Positions 8,461 to 18,601 of a stretch of 64,000 bases of DNA are shown here, in pieces. The stretch is from NCBI RefSeq assembly GCF_004078635.1, contig NZ_RZNB01000003.1, forward strand, positions 186,001 to 250,000. Reading direction: 5' to 3'. The translations under genes and the position numbers were made by a program. The notes below the pieces were generated by a model. It saw only the letters and a program-made list of their open reading frames with translations, did no database searches and was not told the DNA's origin. The stretch comes from Labedella phragmitis (GTDB taxonomy: Bacteria; Actinomycetota; Actinomycetes; Actinomycetales; Microbacteriaceae). Each line of letters starts with the position of its first letter. Within the stretch, counting starts at the first letter, position 1.

Positions 8461-9630
8461 TCAGATGTCGAGCCCGACGACGACCGGTTCCGGAAGCAGG
8501 AGGACGCCGAACTCGGACTGCACGCGGGCCTGCACGTAGCGTGCGAGCGCCGCGATGTCCTCCCCCGAGGCGTTGCCGCGGTTCGTCAGAGCGAGAGTGT
8601 GCTTCGAAGAGATGGCCGCGTTCGACCCCGGGAGGGCGAAACCTCGTCCGATGCCGGCGTTCTCGATGAGCCACGCGGCGCTGAGCTTCACCCGGCGCTC
8701 GTCCTCCACGAGAGGCGAGAGGATCGGCAGGTCGAACCCGGCGGATCCGTCGAGCGGCAGCACCGTGACGGGCTCCTCGACATCGTCGACGGGCCACCGT
8801 GGCGCATCGGCCGGGAGTTCGGCGGCGAACCGCTCCGAGACGATCGGATTGGTGAAGAAGGACCCGGCGCTCCAGGAGTCCCGGTCGTCGGGGTCGAGGA
8901 CCATTCCCTTCGAGCTTCGCAGTGCGAGGACGGCCCGCCGCACCTCGGCGAGGGCCACGCGATCGCCGAGCTCGACACCGAGTGCCTTCGCGAGCTGCGG
9001 GTATGCGATCGGTGCACCGAGACCGTCGACGGACCGCGTGAGGTCGAGGTCGATCGACACGACGACCGCCTCGCGTTCCGCCGGCCCTCCTCCGTGCCGC
9101 TTGAGCACGGAGGTGCGGTACCCGAGACCGAGCTCGTCCGCTCGCACCCTCTCGAGGCGCCCGCTCTCCCGGTCGTAGAGCTCCACGGAGGAGAGGACGT
9201 CGCCGATCTCCGCCCCGTACGCTCCGATGTTCTGGATGGGCGCGGCTCCCGACGATCCGGGGATGCCGGAGAGCGCCTCGATGCCGCTCAGCCCGGCGTC
9301 GACGGCGAAGGCGACGACGTCCTCCCAGGACTCGCCGGCCTGGATGCGCACACGGACCGTGCCATCGGGAACCTCGGGAACATCGACACGTTCGATGCCC
9401 CGCGTGCGGACCGCGATCGCGATGCCCGGGAAGCCGTCGGAACCGACGAGGAGGTTCGAGCCGCCACCGACGACCATCCAGTCGTCGTATCGGCGCCATC
9501 CCTCATCGAGCAGAGCCGTCAACTCGCGGACCGACGTCGCCTCCGCGTACTCCGCGGGCTCGCCACCCACGCGGAACGTCGTGAGCGAGGAGAAGGGCAC
9601 CACCGCCGTCGTGCGAGGGTTCGTCGTCAT
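8461..9630 (-). CDS. murB: UDP-N-acetylmuramate dehydrogenase
   Basis: MurB reduces UDP-N-acetylglucosamine enolpyruvate to UDP-MurNAc with NADPH, the second committed step of peptidoglycan synthesis, in the cytoplasm. The 389-residue product has the FAD-binding part (TTFRVGG, then VVGGGSNLLV), the IPGSSGAAPIQNIGAYG motif, the active-site serine in SAGSFFTNP and the C-terminal glutamate in LLLPEPVVVG. The ATG at 9630 is 13 bases downstream of the MaoC gene stop, so the three genes are probably one transcript. Length agrees with actinobacterial type I MurB. Confidence 0.96.
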   Translation of the reverse strand: MTTNPRTTAVVPFSSLTTFRVGGEPAEYAEATSVRELTALLDEGWRRYDDWMVVGGGSNLLVGSDGFPGIAIAVRTRGIERVDVPEVPDGTVRVRIQAGESWEDVVAFAVDAGLSGIEALSGIPGSSGAAPIQNIGAYGAEIGDVLSSVELYDRESGRLERVRADELGLGYRTSVLKRHGGGPAEREAVVVSIDLDLTRSVDGLGAPIAYPQLAKALGVELGDRVALAEVRRAVLALRSSKGMVLDPDDRDSWSAGSFFTNPIVSERFAAELPADAPRWPVDDVEEPVTVLPLDGSAGFDLPILSPLVEDERRVKLSAAWLIENAGIGRGFALPGSNAAISSKHTLALTNRGNASGEDIAALARYVQARVQSEFGVLLLPEPVVVGLDI

Positions 9631-9643
9631 GTGAGCGCCACCG

Positions 9644-10081
9644 TCATGCGAGGTCGACGCGGACCTGCGCCTTGCCGAGCACGGTCGTGCCGCCCACCGT
9701 GACCGTGAGGTCGACGCGCGCGGACGACTCGTCGGGGAAGAGGGCACCCACCTTCGCGGAGACGGTCACGGAGACTCCCTCGGCGGGGTCGACGACGACG
9801 GGGCGCGTGAAGCGGACCTGGTAGTCGGTCACCCGGCCGGGGTCGCCGACGGCCTCGACGACCGGCTGCACGGCGAGGCCCATGGTGAGCATGCCGTGAG
9901 CGAGCACGCCCGGAAGCCCGACGCTCGCGGCGACGTCGTCGCGGTAGTGGATCGGGTTGAAGTCACCGGAGGCACCGGCGTAACGCACGAGGGTGTCGCG
10001 CGTCAGGCGGTAGTCCTTCTCCACGACGACGTCACCGACGGCGAGCGCGTCGAGATCCAGTCCGGTCGGCCGTGCGGTCAT
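9644..10081 (-). CDS. MaoC-fold dehydratase (HadB-like)
   Basis: The 145-residue protein is one hot-dog domain. It carries the hydratase-2 motif with Asp and His in YAGASGDFNPIHYRDD, followed by LPGVLAHGMLTMG. Proteins of this type hydrate or dehydrate (R)-3-hydroxyacyl thioesters and in mycobacteria form the HadB half of a fatty acid synthase II dehydratase. Its ATG overlaps the last bases of the upstream gene (10078-10081), so the two are translationally coupled and likely form a heterodimer. The pairing upstream of murB recurs in actinobacteria. Physiological substrate here is not known. Confidence 0.85.
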   Translation of the reverse strand: MTARPTGLDLDALAVGDVVVEKDYRLTRDTLVRYAGASGDFNPIHYRDDVAASVGLPGVLAHGMLTMGLAVQPVVEAVGDPGRVTDYQVRFTRPVVVDPAEGVSVTVSAKVGALFPDESSARVDLTVTVGGTTVLGKAQVRVDLA

Positions 10082-10524
10082 TCGTCTCCCCTGACGACGA
10101 GAGTGGAGACGGCCGTCACGACGTGCGCACCATCCGGGTCCGTCACGGTCGTCTCCGCCGTGACCATCGAGTGGGCGCCGAGCGACTTGACGCTCGCGAC
10201 CCGCAGGGTCGCGGTGAGCTCGTCGCCCGCCACGATCGGGCGACCGAACGTGAAGCGCTGATCGCCGTGCACGACGCGTGAGAAGTCGATGCCCGCGTCG
10301 GGCTCCGCGAGCAGTTGCGCGAGCGTCGCCTCCTGGATCACGACGGCGAACGTCGGCGGAGCGACGACGTCGGCGTAGCCGGCGGCGCGGGCCGCCTCGG
10401 GGTCGAGATGCAGCGGAGAGGTCGCGAGGACGGCACGCGCGAACTCGCGCACCTTCTCCCGCCCGACCAGGTAGGGGGCGACGGGAGGGAACTCCCTGCC
10501 CTCGATCGCGGGGTTCACAGTCAC
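10078..10524 (-). CDS. MaoC-like dehydratase partner (HadA/HadC-like)
   Basis: This 148-residue protein belongs to the N-terminal MaoC group, which has the hot-dog fold but lacks the catalytic Asp-His pair seen in its neighbour; it typically serves as the substrate-binding half of a heterodimer. Visible features are EFARAVLATSPLHLD, VVAPPTFAVVI and FTFGRPIVAGDELT. GTG at 10524 is chosen because TAGACT lies six bases upstream (leaderless); a second GTG two codons later is possible. It overlaps the HadB-like gene by four bases. Confidence 0.82.
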   Translation of the reverse strand: MTVNPAIEGREFPPVAPYLVGREKVREFARAVLATSPLHLDPEAARAAGYADVVAPPTFAVVIQEATLAQLLAEPDAGIDFSRVVHGDQRFTFGRPIVAGDELTATLRVASVKSLGAHSMVTAETTVTDPDGAHVVTAVSTLVVRGDE

Positions 10525-10574
10525 CCCTCGAGTCTACCGTGGCGCCTCCGCCGGGTCCTGCTAGCGTTCTGGCC

Positions 10575-11117
10575 ATGCTGCCCGACGACCTGTTCCGGAC
10601 GGTGCCCGCCCTGCGCACCGACCGACTCGATCTCGTTCCGCTCGGCCCCGAGCATCTCGAAGGCACGCTCGCCCTCCTGAGCGACCCCGAGGCCCTGCGC
10701 CTGACGGGCACCCGTCAGTCATTCTCGCGCGAGGCGGTCATCGCGTGGCTCGGCTCGCTCTCCGCGCAGCACGACCGGGCCGATTGGGCCGTGATCCGCC
10801 GAGAGGACGGCGCCCACATCGGCGAGGTCGTCCTCAACGACGTCTCGCCGGAGGACGAGACGACGGGCTTCCGGATCGCGCTCTCGATCGAGCACGCCGG
10901 GAAGGGATACGGCACGGAGACGACGCGTGCCGTCGTCGCCTTCGCTCTCGAGGCGGGGCTCCACCGCGTGGAGCTCGAGGTGTACGCCTTCAACCCGCGT
11001 GCCGTCCGCGCGTATGAGAAGGCCGGCTTCGTCGTGGAGGGGCGCCGTCGCGACGCGCTGCTCTGGGAGGGCGAGCGGGTCGACGCGATCATGATGGCTG
11101 TCGTCGCCGACGGCTGA
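10575..11117 (+). CDS. GNAT N-acetyltransferase, RimJ/RimL type
   Basis: The 180-residue product has the RimJ/RimL layout: LRTDRLDLVPLGPEHLEG at the start, DWAVIRREDGAHIGEVVL, an acetyl-CoA loop in the region HAGKGYGTETTRAVVAFAL, and the closing NPRAVRAYEKAGFVVEGRRR. These enzymes acetylate protein N-termini or small molecules; some are stress or resistance factors. ATG at 10575 has TAGCGT seven bases upstream, so it appears leaderless. It is divergent from the MaoC-murB operon. Substrate unknown. Confidence 0.88.
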   Translation: MLPDDLFRTVPALRTDRLDLVPLGPEHLEGTLALLSDPEALRLTGTRQSFSREAVIAWLGSLSAQHDRADWAVIRREDGAHIGEVVLNDVSPEDETTGFRIALSIEHAGKGYGTETTRAVVAFALEAGLHRVELEVYAFNPRAVRAYEKAGFVVEGRRRDALLWEGERVDAIMMAVVADG

Positions 11118-11153
11118 CCCGACGGCCACGGTCGGACCGCACGCCCGACGGCC

Positions 11154-11747
11154 TCAGTGCGCGGTCGTGTGACCGATCCGCGTGGCCGCCTCGACGCCCT
11201 CGACGCTCAGCTCGGCGTGCACGAGGACCCACTCGTCGCCCTCGCGGTCGAGCTCGACGATGGCGGTGTTCGGGATCGGCGTGATCGGGTTTCCCGTCAC
11301 GGCGCCGACAGTGAGCCGGATGAGGGTGCCATGGCTGACCGCGAGGACGTTTCGCCCCGGGAACTGCTCGACGATGGCGGCGAGAGCAGCGGCGCCGCGT
11401 GCCTCCACCTCGCGCTCCGGCTCCATGCCGGGGTACTGACGGTCCGGCCAGTTGGCGCGCACGTCCTCGGCGGTCGCCCCTTCCGCTTGGCCGTAGCCGC
11501 GTTCGCGGAGGTCCGGGATGGCCGGTCCGAGTTCGATACCGAGTCCGTCCGCGAGGATCTGAGCGGTCTCCCGCGCTCGGGACAGCGGCGAACTCACCAC
11601 GACGTCCCACCGTGACGCGTCGAGTCTCCCGACGATCCCGCGTGCCTGCTCGCGACCCGTGTCGTTGAGCGGGACGTCGGTCGACCCCTGGATGCGGAGA
11701 GCGAGATTCCAGTCGGTCTGGCCATGACGGATGAGGGCGATCGGCAT
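11154..11747 (-). CDS. histidine phosphatase family protein
   Basis: The 197-residue product has the phosphoglycerate-mutase fold signature LIRHGQTDWN (catalytic His8 in the RHG motif) near the start, SSPLSRARETAQ, and the second catalytic His in VLAVSHGTLIR. Enzymes of this type remove phosphate from a wide range of sugars, nucleotides or proteins through a phospho-histidine intermediate. TAGGCT lies six bases before the ATG, a leaderless arrangement. It is divergent from the amidotransferase gene. Substrate not predictable. Confidence 0.9.
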   Translation of the reverse strand: MPIALIRHGQTDWNLALRIQGSTDVPLNDTGREQARGIVGRLDASRWDVVVSSPLSRARETAQILADGLGIELGPAIPDLRERGYGQAEGATAEDVRANWPDRQYPGMEPEREVEARGAAALAAIVEQFPGRNVLAVSHGTLIRLTVGAVTGNPITPIPNTAIVELDREGDEWVLVHAELSVEGVEAATRIGHTTAH

Positions 11748-11873
11748 GCATCGAGCCTAGGCGACGAGCGCGGGAGGCCTCGACCCCGAGGGCCGGACCG
11801 TGGAGCGCAGGAACCGGTGCGTACGCGGGCGGCCGCGACGTCACCTCGTCGCGACCGGCGATACCCTGGCGGG

Positions 11874-12608
11874 ATGCGCCCGTTCCTCCTGCTCACGACG
11901 CGCGTCGAGGACGACGCGGCCTCGCACGAGTACGGGCTCTTCGTGTCCCTCACCGGTCTGCCGCCGAGCCGCCTCGCTCACCACCGGCTCGACGTCGCGC
12001 CTCTTCCCACCGGCCTCGACCTCCGCGACTACTCCGGCGTCTTCCTCGCCGGCAGCCCCTTCACCTCGACGGACCCCGTCGAGTCGAAGTCGAACGTCCA
12101 GCTCCGCGTCGAGCGCGAACTCGACGAACTGCTCGACCGCATCGAGGCGGACGACGTACCCTTCTTCGGCGCCTGCTACGGCATCGGCACCCTGGGCCGT
12201 CACGCCGGAGCGGTCATCGATCGGCGGTACGGCGAGCGCTCGGGCGCCGTCGCCGTCACGCTCACCCCCGAGGGTGTCAGCGACCCGGTGTTCGGGGTGC
12301 TTCCGCCGCGTTTCGACGCCTTCGTGGGGCACAAGGAGGCGATCGCCGAGCTGCCAGACGGCGCCGTGCTCCTCGCCACCGGGGCGACGTGCCCCGTGCA
12401 GGCGTTCCGGATCGGGCGCAACCGCTACGCGACGCAGTTCCACCCGGAGCTCACCGTCGACGCGATGGTCGCGCGCGTCCGCACCTATTCGCGGCACGGC
12501 TACTTCGATCCGGCGGACACGGCGGCCGTCGCCGATCGCGTCGCGGCGGCCGATGTGAGCGCGTCACACCGTGTCCTGCGCTCGTTCGCGGAGCGCTACT
12601 CGCACTGA
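11874..12608 (+). CDS. class I glutamine amidotransferase domain protein
   Basis: The 244-residue protein is a lone class I glutamine amidotransferase domain of the GuaA-like group. The nucleophile lies in FFGACYGIGTLG, and the His-Glu pair in ATQFHPELT. Such proteins release ammonia from glutamine for a partner reaction, or hydrolyse gamma-glutamyl compounds. The usual class I elbow is G-x-C-x-G; here it is GACYGIG, which fits. ATG at 11874 with TACCCT six bases upstream looks leaderless. No partner synthetase is adjacent, so its role is open. Confidence 0.87.
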   Translation: MRPFLLLTTRVEDDAASHEYGLFVSLTGLPPSRLAHHRLDVAPLPTGLDLRDYSGVFLAGSPFTSTDPVESKSNVQLRVERELDELLDRIEADDVPFFGACYGIGTLGRHAGAVIDRRYGERSGAVAVTLTPEGVSDPVFGVLPPRFDAFVGHKEAIAELPDGAVLLATGATCPVQAFRIGRNRYATQFHPELTVDAMVARVRTYSRHGYFDPADTAAVADRVAAADVSASHRVLRSFAERYSH

Positions 12609-12812
12609 CCGTCGCTCTCGTCGTTCTCGTCCCTCTCTCGATGACAGAGAGGATTGCCGGCGGGATCCGTGAACCGCGTGATCGCCGGTCCGCCCACCGC
12701 GCATGATGCCGCGGTCGTCGGCGCCTTCGTAGCGCTCGGATTCGACGCCGCGGCCGTCGAGCCCGTCGACCGCTGCTCCCCCGCGACGCATCTCGCGAGG
12801 GTCGCCGCGACG

Positions 12813-13610
12813 TCAGACGCGCGTGATCGGCAGGCCCGCCGTGTCGAGCTCGGCGAGGGCGGCGGCGGGGGCCGATGCTCCGGTCACGAGCGCGTCGACC
12901 TCCGCCAGAGTGGCGATACGGCCGAGATGCACGTTCCCGAGCTTCGATCCGTCGGCGACGACGACGGTGCGCCCCGCTCGCTCGACCATCGCCCGCTTCA
13001 CCTCGGCCTCCGGCAGGTTGACGTTCGTGACGCCGGCGTCGGGATGGACGCCGTTGCAGCCGATGACGGCGAGATCGGCGTGCAGCCCGTCGAACAGGCG
13101 CAGGGCCATCGGGTTCACGAGGGAGTGCTGGAGCGGTCTCAGCGCACCGCCCGTCACGATGACGGTGAAGCGGGGGATCGCGCTCTCGAGCGCGAGCGCG
13201 ATCGTGAGGCCGTTGGTCATGACGACGACGTCCTCGAGATCGTCGCGCGCCGCGAGGGCGATCGCGACGGCGTTCGTCGTCGTCCCCACGTCGAGGAAGA
13301 CGCTCTGCCCCGAGGAGACGAGTCCCGCCGTGTGGTGGCCGATCGCCGCCTTCTCCGCGGCGAACGAGTCGGAGGCCTGCTCGAACGACGGCTCGGCGAG
13401 CGGCGCGACCGTGGCGACCGCTCCGCCGTGCACCCGCCGCACCGATCCGGCCGCTGCGAGCGCGTCGAGGTCTCCGCGGATCGTCACGTCCGACACCCCG
13501 AAGGCGGAGCCGAGATCGCCGACGCGGACGAAGCCGCGCTCCACGACGAGGTCGAGGACGCGTGCTCTCCGCACTTCGGCGGGAGGCGCTGCTCCCTCGA
13601 CTCCGCTCAT
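12813..13610 (-). CDS. DeoR-family transcriptional regulator, divergent from the gal operon
   Basis: The 265-residue protein has an N-terminal DeoR helix-turn-helix (VRRARVLDLVVERGFVRVGD, FGVSDVTIRGDLDAL, RRVHGGA) and a C-terminal sugar-phosphate sensing domain with FLDVGTTTNAVA, VVMTNGLTIA, CNGVHPDAG and VADGSKLG. This family usually represses sugar genes and is released by a sugar phosphate. Its gene is divergent from galT with only 45 bases between, so control of galTKE in response to a galactose metabolite is a reasonable inference. Confidence 0.9.
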   Translation of the reverse strand: MSGVEGAAPPAEVRRARVLDLVVERGFVRVGDLGSAFGVSDVTIRGDLDALAAAGSVRRVHGGAVATVAPLAEPSFEQASDSFAAEKAAIGHHTAGLVSSGQSVFLDVGTTTNAVAIALAARDDLEDVVVMTNGLTIALALESAIPRFTVIVTGGALRPLQHSLVNPMALRLFDGLHADLAVIGCNGVHPDAGVTNVNLPEAEVKRAMVERAGRTVVVADGSKLGNVHLGRIATLAEVDALVTGASAPAAALAELDTAGLPITRV

Positions 13611-13611
13611 G

Positions 13612-13648
13612 TGTTGAACCTTGCTTTACTTGCGTTTACTTGTCAACA
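13612..13648. promoter_or_regulatory. likely operator in the DeoR-gal intergenic gap
   Basis: The gap holds a direct repeat of TTTACTTG (in the sequence TTTACTTGCGTTTACTTG, 13625-13642) flanked by an inverted pair TGTTGA (13612-13617) and TCAACA (13643-13648). Short direct repeats are typical DeoR-family operators. Because the gap is so short, a protein bound here would cover both promoters. Confidence 0.6.
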
Positions 13649-13655
13649 TGAAACC

Positions 13656-14764
13656 ATGCCAGCCCTCCCCTCCTCGACCCTGACGGACGGCGTCGTCCGG
13701 CGGGACGACACGCTCGCCGACGGCCGTCGGCTCTACTACTACGACGACCGCGGCTCCACGCTTCCGCCGGAGCGCGCCGCCGATGCCCGCACGCTCGATC
13801 CGCGTCCCGACACGGCGACGATGCGGCGCGATCCCCTCACCGACGAGTGGATCTCGATCGCGGCCGCACGCCAGAACCGCGTCTTCCTCCCCCCAGCCGA
13901 CCTCGATCCCCTCGCACCGGCGAGCGCGACGAACCCCTCGGAGGTCCCCGACCGGTACGACGTCGCGGTCTTCGAGAACCGCTCCCCCTCTTTCGGTCCC
14001 GCAACCGCCGACGACGTGCACGACGAGGACCCGGCGACCGGGGTCGTCGGCCATTCGCGCACCTCGGTCGGCCGCTGCGAGGTCGTGTGCTTCAGTCCCG
14101 AGCACGAAGGGTCGCTCGGCAGCCAGAGCCCGGCCCGACTCCGGACGGTCGTCGAGGCGTGGGCCGACCGAACCGCCGCACTGTCCGAGATCCCCGGGGT
14201 CGAGCAGGTCTTCCCCTTCGAGAACCGCGGTGAGGCGATCGGAGTGACGCTCCACCACCCGCACGGTCAGATCTACGGGTACCCGTACGTCACGCCGCGC
14301 ACCCGGCGACTCGTCGAGCAGGTCGAACGGCACGGTTCCGGACTCTTCGACGAGATCCTCGCGTTCGAGAGCACGTCCGAGCGACTCGTCGTCCGCGGGG
14401 AGCACTGGAGCGCGTTCGTGCCCTTCGCGGCGCGTTGGCCGCTCGAACTCCACGTCATGCCGCATCGCCACGTCGCCGACCTCGCCGAGACGGACTCGGC
14501 GGAGCGCGCAGAACTCGCCGACCTCCTCCCACGACTGCTGCAGGGCATCGACGCCGTCTACGGCGACCCGACGCCCTACATCGCCGCGTGGCACCAGGCG
14601 CCCGTGCGCGACCACCGCGACATCCGGCTCACGCTCCAGATCACATCGCCGCGGCGGGCTCCCGCGCGGCTCAAGTACCTGGCAGGATCCGAGAGCGCGA
14701 TGGGCGCATTCATCGGCGACGTGCTGCCCGAGGCGCAAGCCGCCGCGTGGAAGGAGGCGGTCCG

Positions 14765-14768
<4 letters not shown>
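13656..14768 (+). CDS. galT: galactose-1-phosphate uridylyltransferase
   Basis: GalT exchanges UMP between UDP-glucose and galactose-1-phosphate, the second Leloir step. The 370-residue product shows RRDPLTDEWISIAAARQNR, the CEVVCFSPEHEGSL segment and the active-site motif HHPHGQIYGYP with the uridylylated histidine at about His203, followed by HVMPHRHVADL. The ATG at 13656 is in frame; another ATG eight bases earlier is not. The gene ends inside the start of galK (ATGA overlap), so translation is coupled. Confidence 0.95.
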
Positions 14769-15931
<1,163 letters not shown>

Positions 15932-16059
15932 CGTGGACGACGGGGCGCGAGCGACGAGCCGCGGAGACGCCGCCCGCTGCACGGCGGCGCGCTGGATGAG
16001 ATCGTGCTGACGACACCGTGCTGGACGAACCCCTGCTGGACGAGACGAACGAGGACGAC

Positions 16060-17022
16060 ATGACGTGGTTGATCACCGGCGGAGCCGGGTACATCGGTTC
16101 GCACGTCGTGAGGGCGTTCGCGGCAGCAGACATCCCCACGGTCGTGCTCGACGACCTCTCGAGCGGCCACCACTCGTTCGTCGATCCCGAGCAGGACTTC
16201 GTCGAGGGCACCCTCCTCGACGTCGCCCTCCTCGACCGCGTCTTCTCCGAGTACCGCTTCGCGGGCGTCGTACACATCGCGGGGTACAAGTACGCGGGCG
16301 AGTCGGTCGCGAAGCCCGTTCACACGTACGAGCAGAACGTGACGGCGACGACGAACCTCCTCGCCGCGGCGGAACGCGCGGGGGTCACACGCGTCGTGTT
16401 CTCGTCGAGCGCCGCCGTCTACGGAACGCCCGACGTCGAGCTCGTGACCGAGGGGACGCCGACGCACCCGGAGTCCCCCTACGGCGAGTCGAAGCTCATC
16501 GGCGAGTGGCTCCTGCGCGACCAGGGCCGTGCGACGGGCCTCCAGCACACGAGTCTCCGGTACTTCAACGTGGTCGGGTCCGCGACGCCGTCGCTCCGGG
16601 ATACGAGCCCGCACAACCTCTTTCCGCTGGTCTTCGCGGCCCTCGCCGACGGCCGCACCCCGCGCATCAACGGCGTCGACTATCCGACGCCGGACGGCAC
16701 GTGCGTGCGCGACTACGTCCACGTCGCCGACATCGCCGAGGCGCACGTGCGCGCGGCCGAGCGGCTCACCGCCGGGGATGCGATCGAGCCCATCTACAAC
16801 CTGGGCAGCGGCGACGGCGTCTCCGTCCGGCAGATCATGGACGGCGTTGCTCGCGTGACCGGCGTGGACTTCGAGCCGGAGATCCACGACCGGCGGCCCG
16901 GCGACCCTGCCCGCATCGTCGCGAGCGGCGAGCTCGCCGCTCGAGACCTGGACTGGCGCATGCGCCACTCCCTCGACGAGATGATCGCGAGCGCCTGGGA
17001 AGCCGCCCGCGCCCCCGCCTGA
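16060..17022 (+). CDS. galE: UDP-glucose 4-epimerase
   Basis: GalE interconverts UDP-galactose and UDP-glucose, closing the Leloir pathway. The 320-residue product begins with the NAD-binding motif GGAGYIG (residues 7-13), has the catalytic YGESK (Tyr141, Lys145) and the FSSSAAVYG segment, and ends in a normal SDR C-terminus. ATG at 16060 is preferred because MTWLITGG matches other epimerases; an in-frame GTG at 16018 would add 14 acidic residues. Its stop codon is followed at once by a nested palindromic repeat that may end the transcript. Confidence 0.95.
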   Translation: MTWLITGGAGYIGSHVVRAFAAADIPTVVLDDLSSGHHSFVDPEQDFVEGTLLDVALLDRVFSEYRFAGVVHIAGYKYAGESVAKPVHTYEQNVTATTNLLAAAERAGVTRVVFSSSAAVYGTPDVELVTEGTPTHPESPYGESKLIGEWLLRDQGRATGLQHTSLRYFNVVGSATPSLRDTSPHNLFPLVFAALADGRTPRINGVDYPTPDGTCVRDYVHVADIAEAHVRAAERLTAGDAIEPIYNLGSGDGVSVRQIMDGVARVTGVDFEPEIHDRRPGDPARIVASGELAARDLDWRMRHSLDEMIASAWEAARAPA

Positions 17023-17082
17023 CCCCCCTGAAAATCCCGCATGTGCACGAAAACGCGTGCACAGAAGGGATTTTCAGGGGGT
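17023..17082 (+). repeat. nested palindromic repeat, copy 1
   Basis: A 15-bp perfect outer stem (CCCCCTGAAAATCCC at 17024-17038 with GGGATTTTCAGGGGG at 17067-17081) encloses a second 8-bp stem TGTGCACG/CGTGCACA with loop AAAACG; a GCA/GAA internal loop separates the stems. It begins directly after the galE stop codon. Related copies lie at 17463 and 27485. Confidence 0.92.
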
Positions 17083-17088
17083 GGAGGG

Positions 17089-17391
17089 TCAGCGCGTCCG
17101 GCCGTACATGCCGAAAGCGGCATGACCCGTGACGACGGTCGCCGGGTCGGGGATATCGAAGCGCACCGCGGCGTTGGCCTCACCGAGCGACGCGAAATAG
17201 CCGACGAGGAGCCGGTCGGCCGAGTCGGGCGCCCACGTCACCACTCGGTACCGCTCGCACGGCACGCCCTCGTGATCGCCGACACGCGGCCGCACCGTCA
17301 CGAGCCGGATGACGGCCTTCGGGAGCACGGGGTCGTTGCGCATGCACACCCATTCGACCCGCGAGATGCGGATGGGTCTCGGCAAGGACAT
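17089..17391 (-). CDS. 100-residue hypothetical protein between two palindromic repeats
   Basis: The product has no recognisable domain. It starts MSLPRPIRISRVEWVCMRND and contains a likely beta-rich stretch (AVIRLVTVRP, YRVVTWAPDS) and no membrane span or signal peptide. AGGAGC lies five bases before the ATG, supporting the start. It is flanked on both sides by copies of the nested palindrome in opposite orientation, which would place it as an isolated unit between galE and the L,D-transpeptidase gene. Confidence 0.6.
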   Translation of the reverse strand: MSLPRPIRISRVEWVCMRNDPVLPKAVIRLVTVRPRVGDHEGVPCERYRVVTWAPDSADRLLVGYFASLGEANAAVRFDIPDPATVVTGHAAFGMYGRTR

Positions 17392-17462
17392 GCGGTGCTC
17401 CTAGGTGGTGAGGAGCGCTCCGGCCTGCGCGTGCTCGATCCTAGGAAGACCCCACCGACACT

Positions 17463-17523
17463 CACCCCCTGAGCACTTCCTTGTGCGCGAGTTTTCGTGC
17501 ACAAAAGACGTGTTCAGGGGGTG
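17463..17523 (-). repeat. nested palindromic repeat, copy 2 (inverted)
   Basis: The outer arms CACCCCCTGAGCAC and GTGTTCAGGGGGTG pair along 14 bases with one G-T wobble, and the inner arms TTGTGC/GCACAA pair again. Read on the minus strand the loop region is TGTGCACGAAAAC, matching copy 1. The stop codon of the L,D-transpeptidase gene (17514-17516) lies inside its outer arm. Confidence 0.88.
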
Positions 17524-18557
17524 ATGCGGACGGCAGTGCCCGCAGGGACCTGCGTGAGGAGCGAGATCGCCTCCGCGTCGACGCGGAGGCAGCCGTTCGA
17601 GATCGGCCCGGAATGGACGTCGTGGTAGTGGAACGCAGTGATCGCGACGTCGATGCCGCCGAAGCCGTCGAGCGTCGGCGACTGGACCGCGAGGTAGACG
17701 ATCGGGTGCCCGCGCGTGTAGGCGAGCGAGGACGCCGTGCGCACGCTCATCACGAAGGTCCGACCGATCGGCGTCGGCGTCGCGTCCGTCCCCCACGCGA
17801 ACTCGCCGGGGACCCGCTCGCGCGCCCCACCCCTCACGAGGTCGATGGTGCCGGCCGAGAGGCTCACTTCGATCGAGGTGTCCATCGCGCTGATCTCGAC
17901 GTCGGCGGTTCGCAACCAGCCCGTGAGCTGACCGGAGACGCCGGCCGAGGGGACCCCCGCACGACCGACGAGCAGGACGCGCACCCAGTGCTGCTCCCGT
18001 TCGATGATCGGCACGATGCTGCCTTCGTACGGCAGCTCCCGGGGCAGCGCGGCGACGGGTGCCGTTCCGGGCTCCGCGAACACGGGAGCGCCGGCGGGAA
18101 GCGGACGGGCGACCTCCCCCGTCGTTCCCTGCTCGGGCGCGTCGTCGACGGGGAGGGAGGGGATGACCGCGAAGACGTCGACCGTCGGCAGGCCGGCGAG
18201 GTCGTAGGGCCGGTCGTCCTGCGGGTGGCCCGTCGGCGTAGGAGTCGGGGTCGGGGTCGGCGTGGGGGTGGGCGTCGGCGACTGCGCTGCTGCGACCGGC
18301 GGCGGCGCCGGTTCGGTGAGGTGCCGGACGACCACGACGCCGACCACGAGGAGGACGACCGCGACGACGGCGATGAGCGCGACGACGAGACGCCGACGCG
18401 GGCGTCGCGACACCGAACCCGCCTCGACCGCCGATTCGGCCCCCGCGCCGACCGTGACCCCGCCTTCGTCCGTTCCGCCCCCGCTCACGGTTCCATGCTG
18501 CGGCGGCGAACCCCGCGATGCAAGCCGACGAGTGAGATCGGCATCCGAGATCACCAC
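17514..18557 (-). CDS. membrane-anchored L,D-transpeptidase (YkuD domain)
   Basis: The 347-residue product has a cytoplasmic N-terminus of about 55 residues, one membrane span (LVVALIAVVAVVLLVVGVVV, about 57-79), a Pro-Thr spacer (PTPTPTPTP), an intermediate domain and a C-terminal YkuD domain with the catalytic motif HSGPISNGCLRV (Cys323). Such enzymes make 3-3 crosslinks in peptidoglycan outside the membrane and resist many beta-lactams. The start at 18557 gives a normal topology, although the ribosome-binding site is not obvious. It ends inside a palindromic repeat. Confidence 0.9.
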   Translation of the reverse strand: MVISDADLTRRLASRGSPPQHGTVSGGGTDEGGVTVGAGAESAVEAGSVSRRPRRRLVVALIAVVAVVLLVVGVVVVRHLTEPAPPPVAAAQSPTPTPTPTPTPTPTPTGHPQDDRPYDLAGLPTVDVFAVIPSLPVDDAPEQGTTGEVARPLPAGAPVFAEPGTAPVAALPRELPYEGSIVPIIEREQHWVRVLLVGRAGVPSAGVSGQLTGWLRTADVEISAMDTSIEVSLSAGTIDLVRGGARERVPGEFAWGTDATPTPIGRTFVMSVRTASSLAYTRGHPIVYLAVQSPTLDGFGGIDVAITAFHYHDVHSGPISNGCLRVDAEAISLLTQVPAGTAVRITP

Positions 18558-18601
18558 CGCTTCCGAACGGGTAGCGTTGTCGACGGAGGACCTCGCCCAT
18601 C

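Noticed and set aside
12609-12812. Small plus-strand open frame between the amidotransferase and the DeoR gene
   Set aside because: The frame has no ribosome-binding site, no protein-like composition and runs antisense into the DeoR gene; only a 7-bp hairpin (12632-12652) was seen.
18230-18270. Short tandem repeat resembling a CRISPR or satellite
   Set aside because: It is the Pro-Thr spacer of the L,D-transpeptidase, encoded by alternating codons within a clear reading frame.
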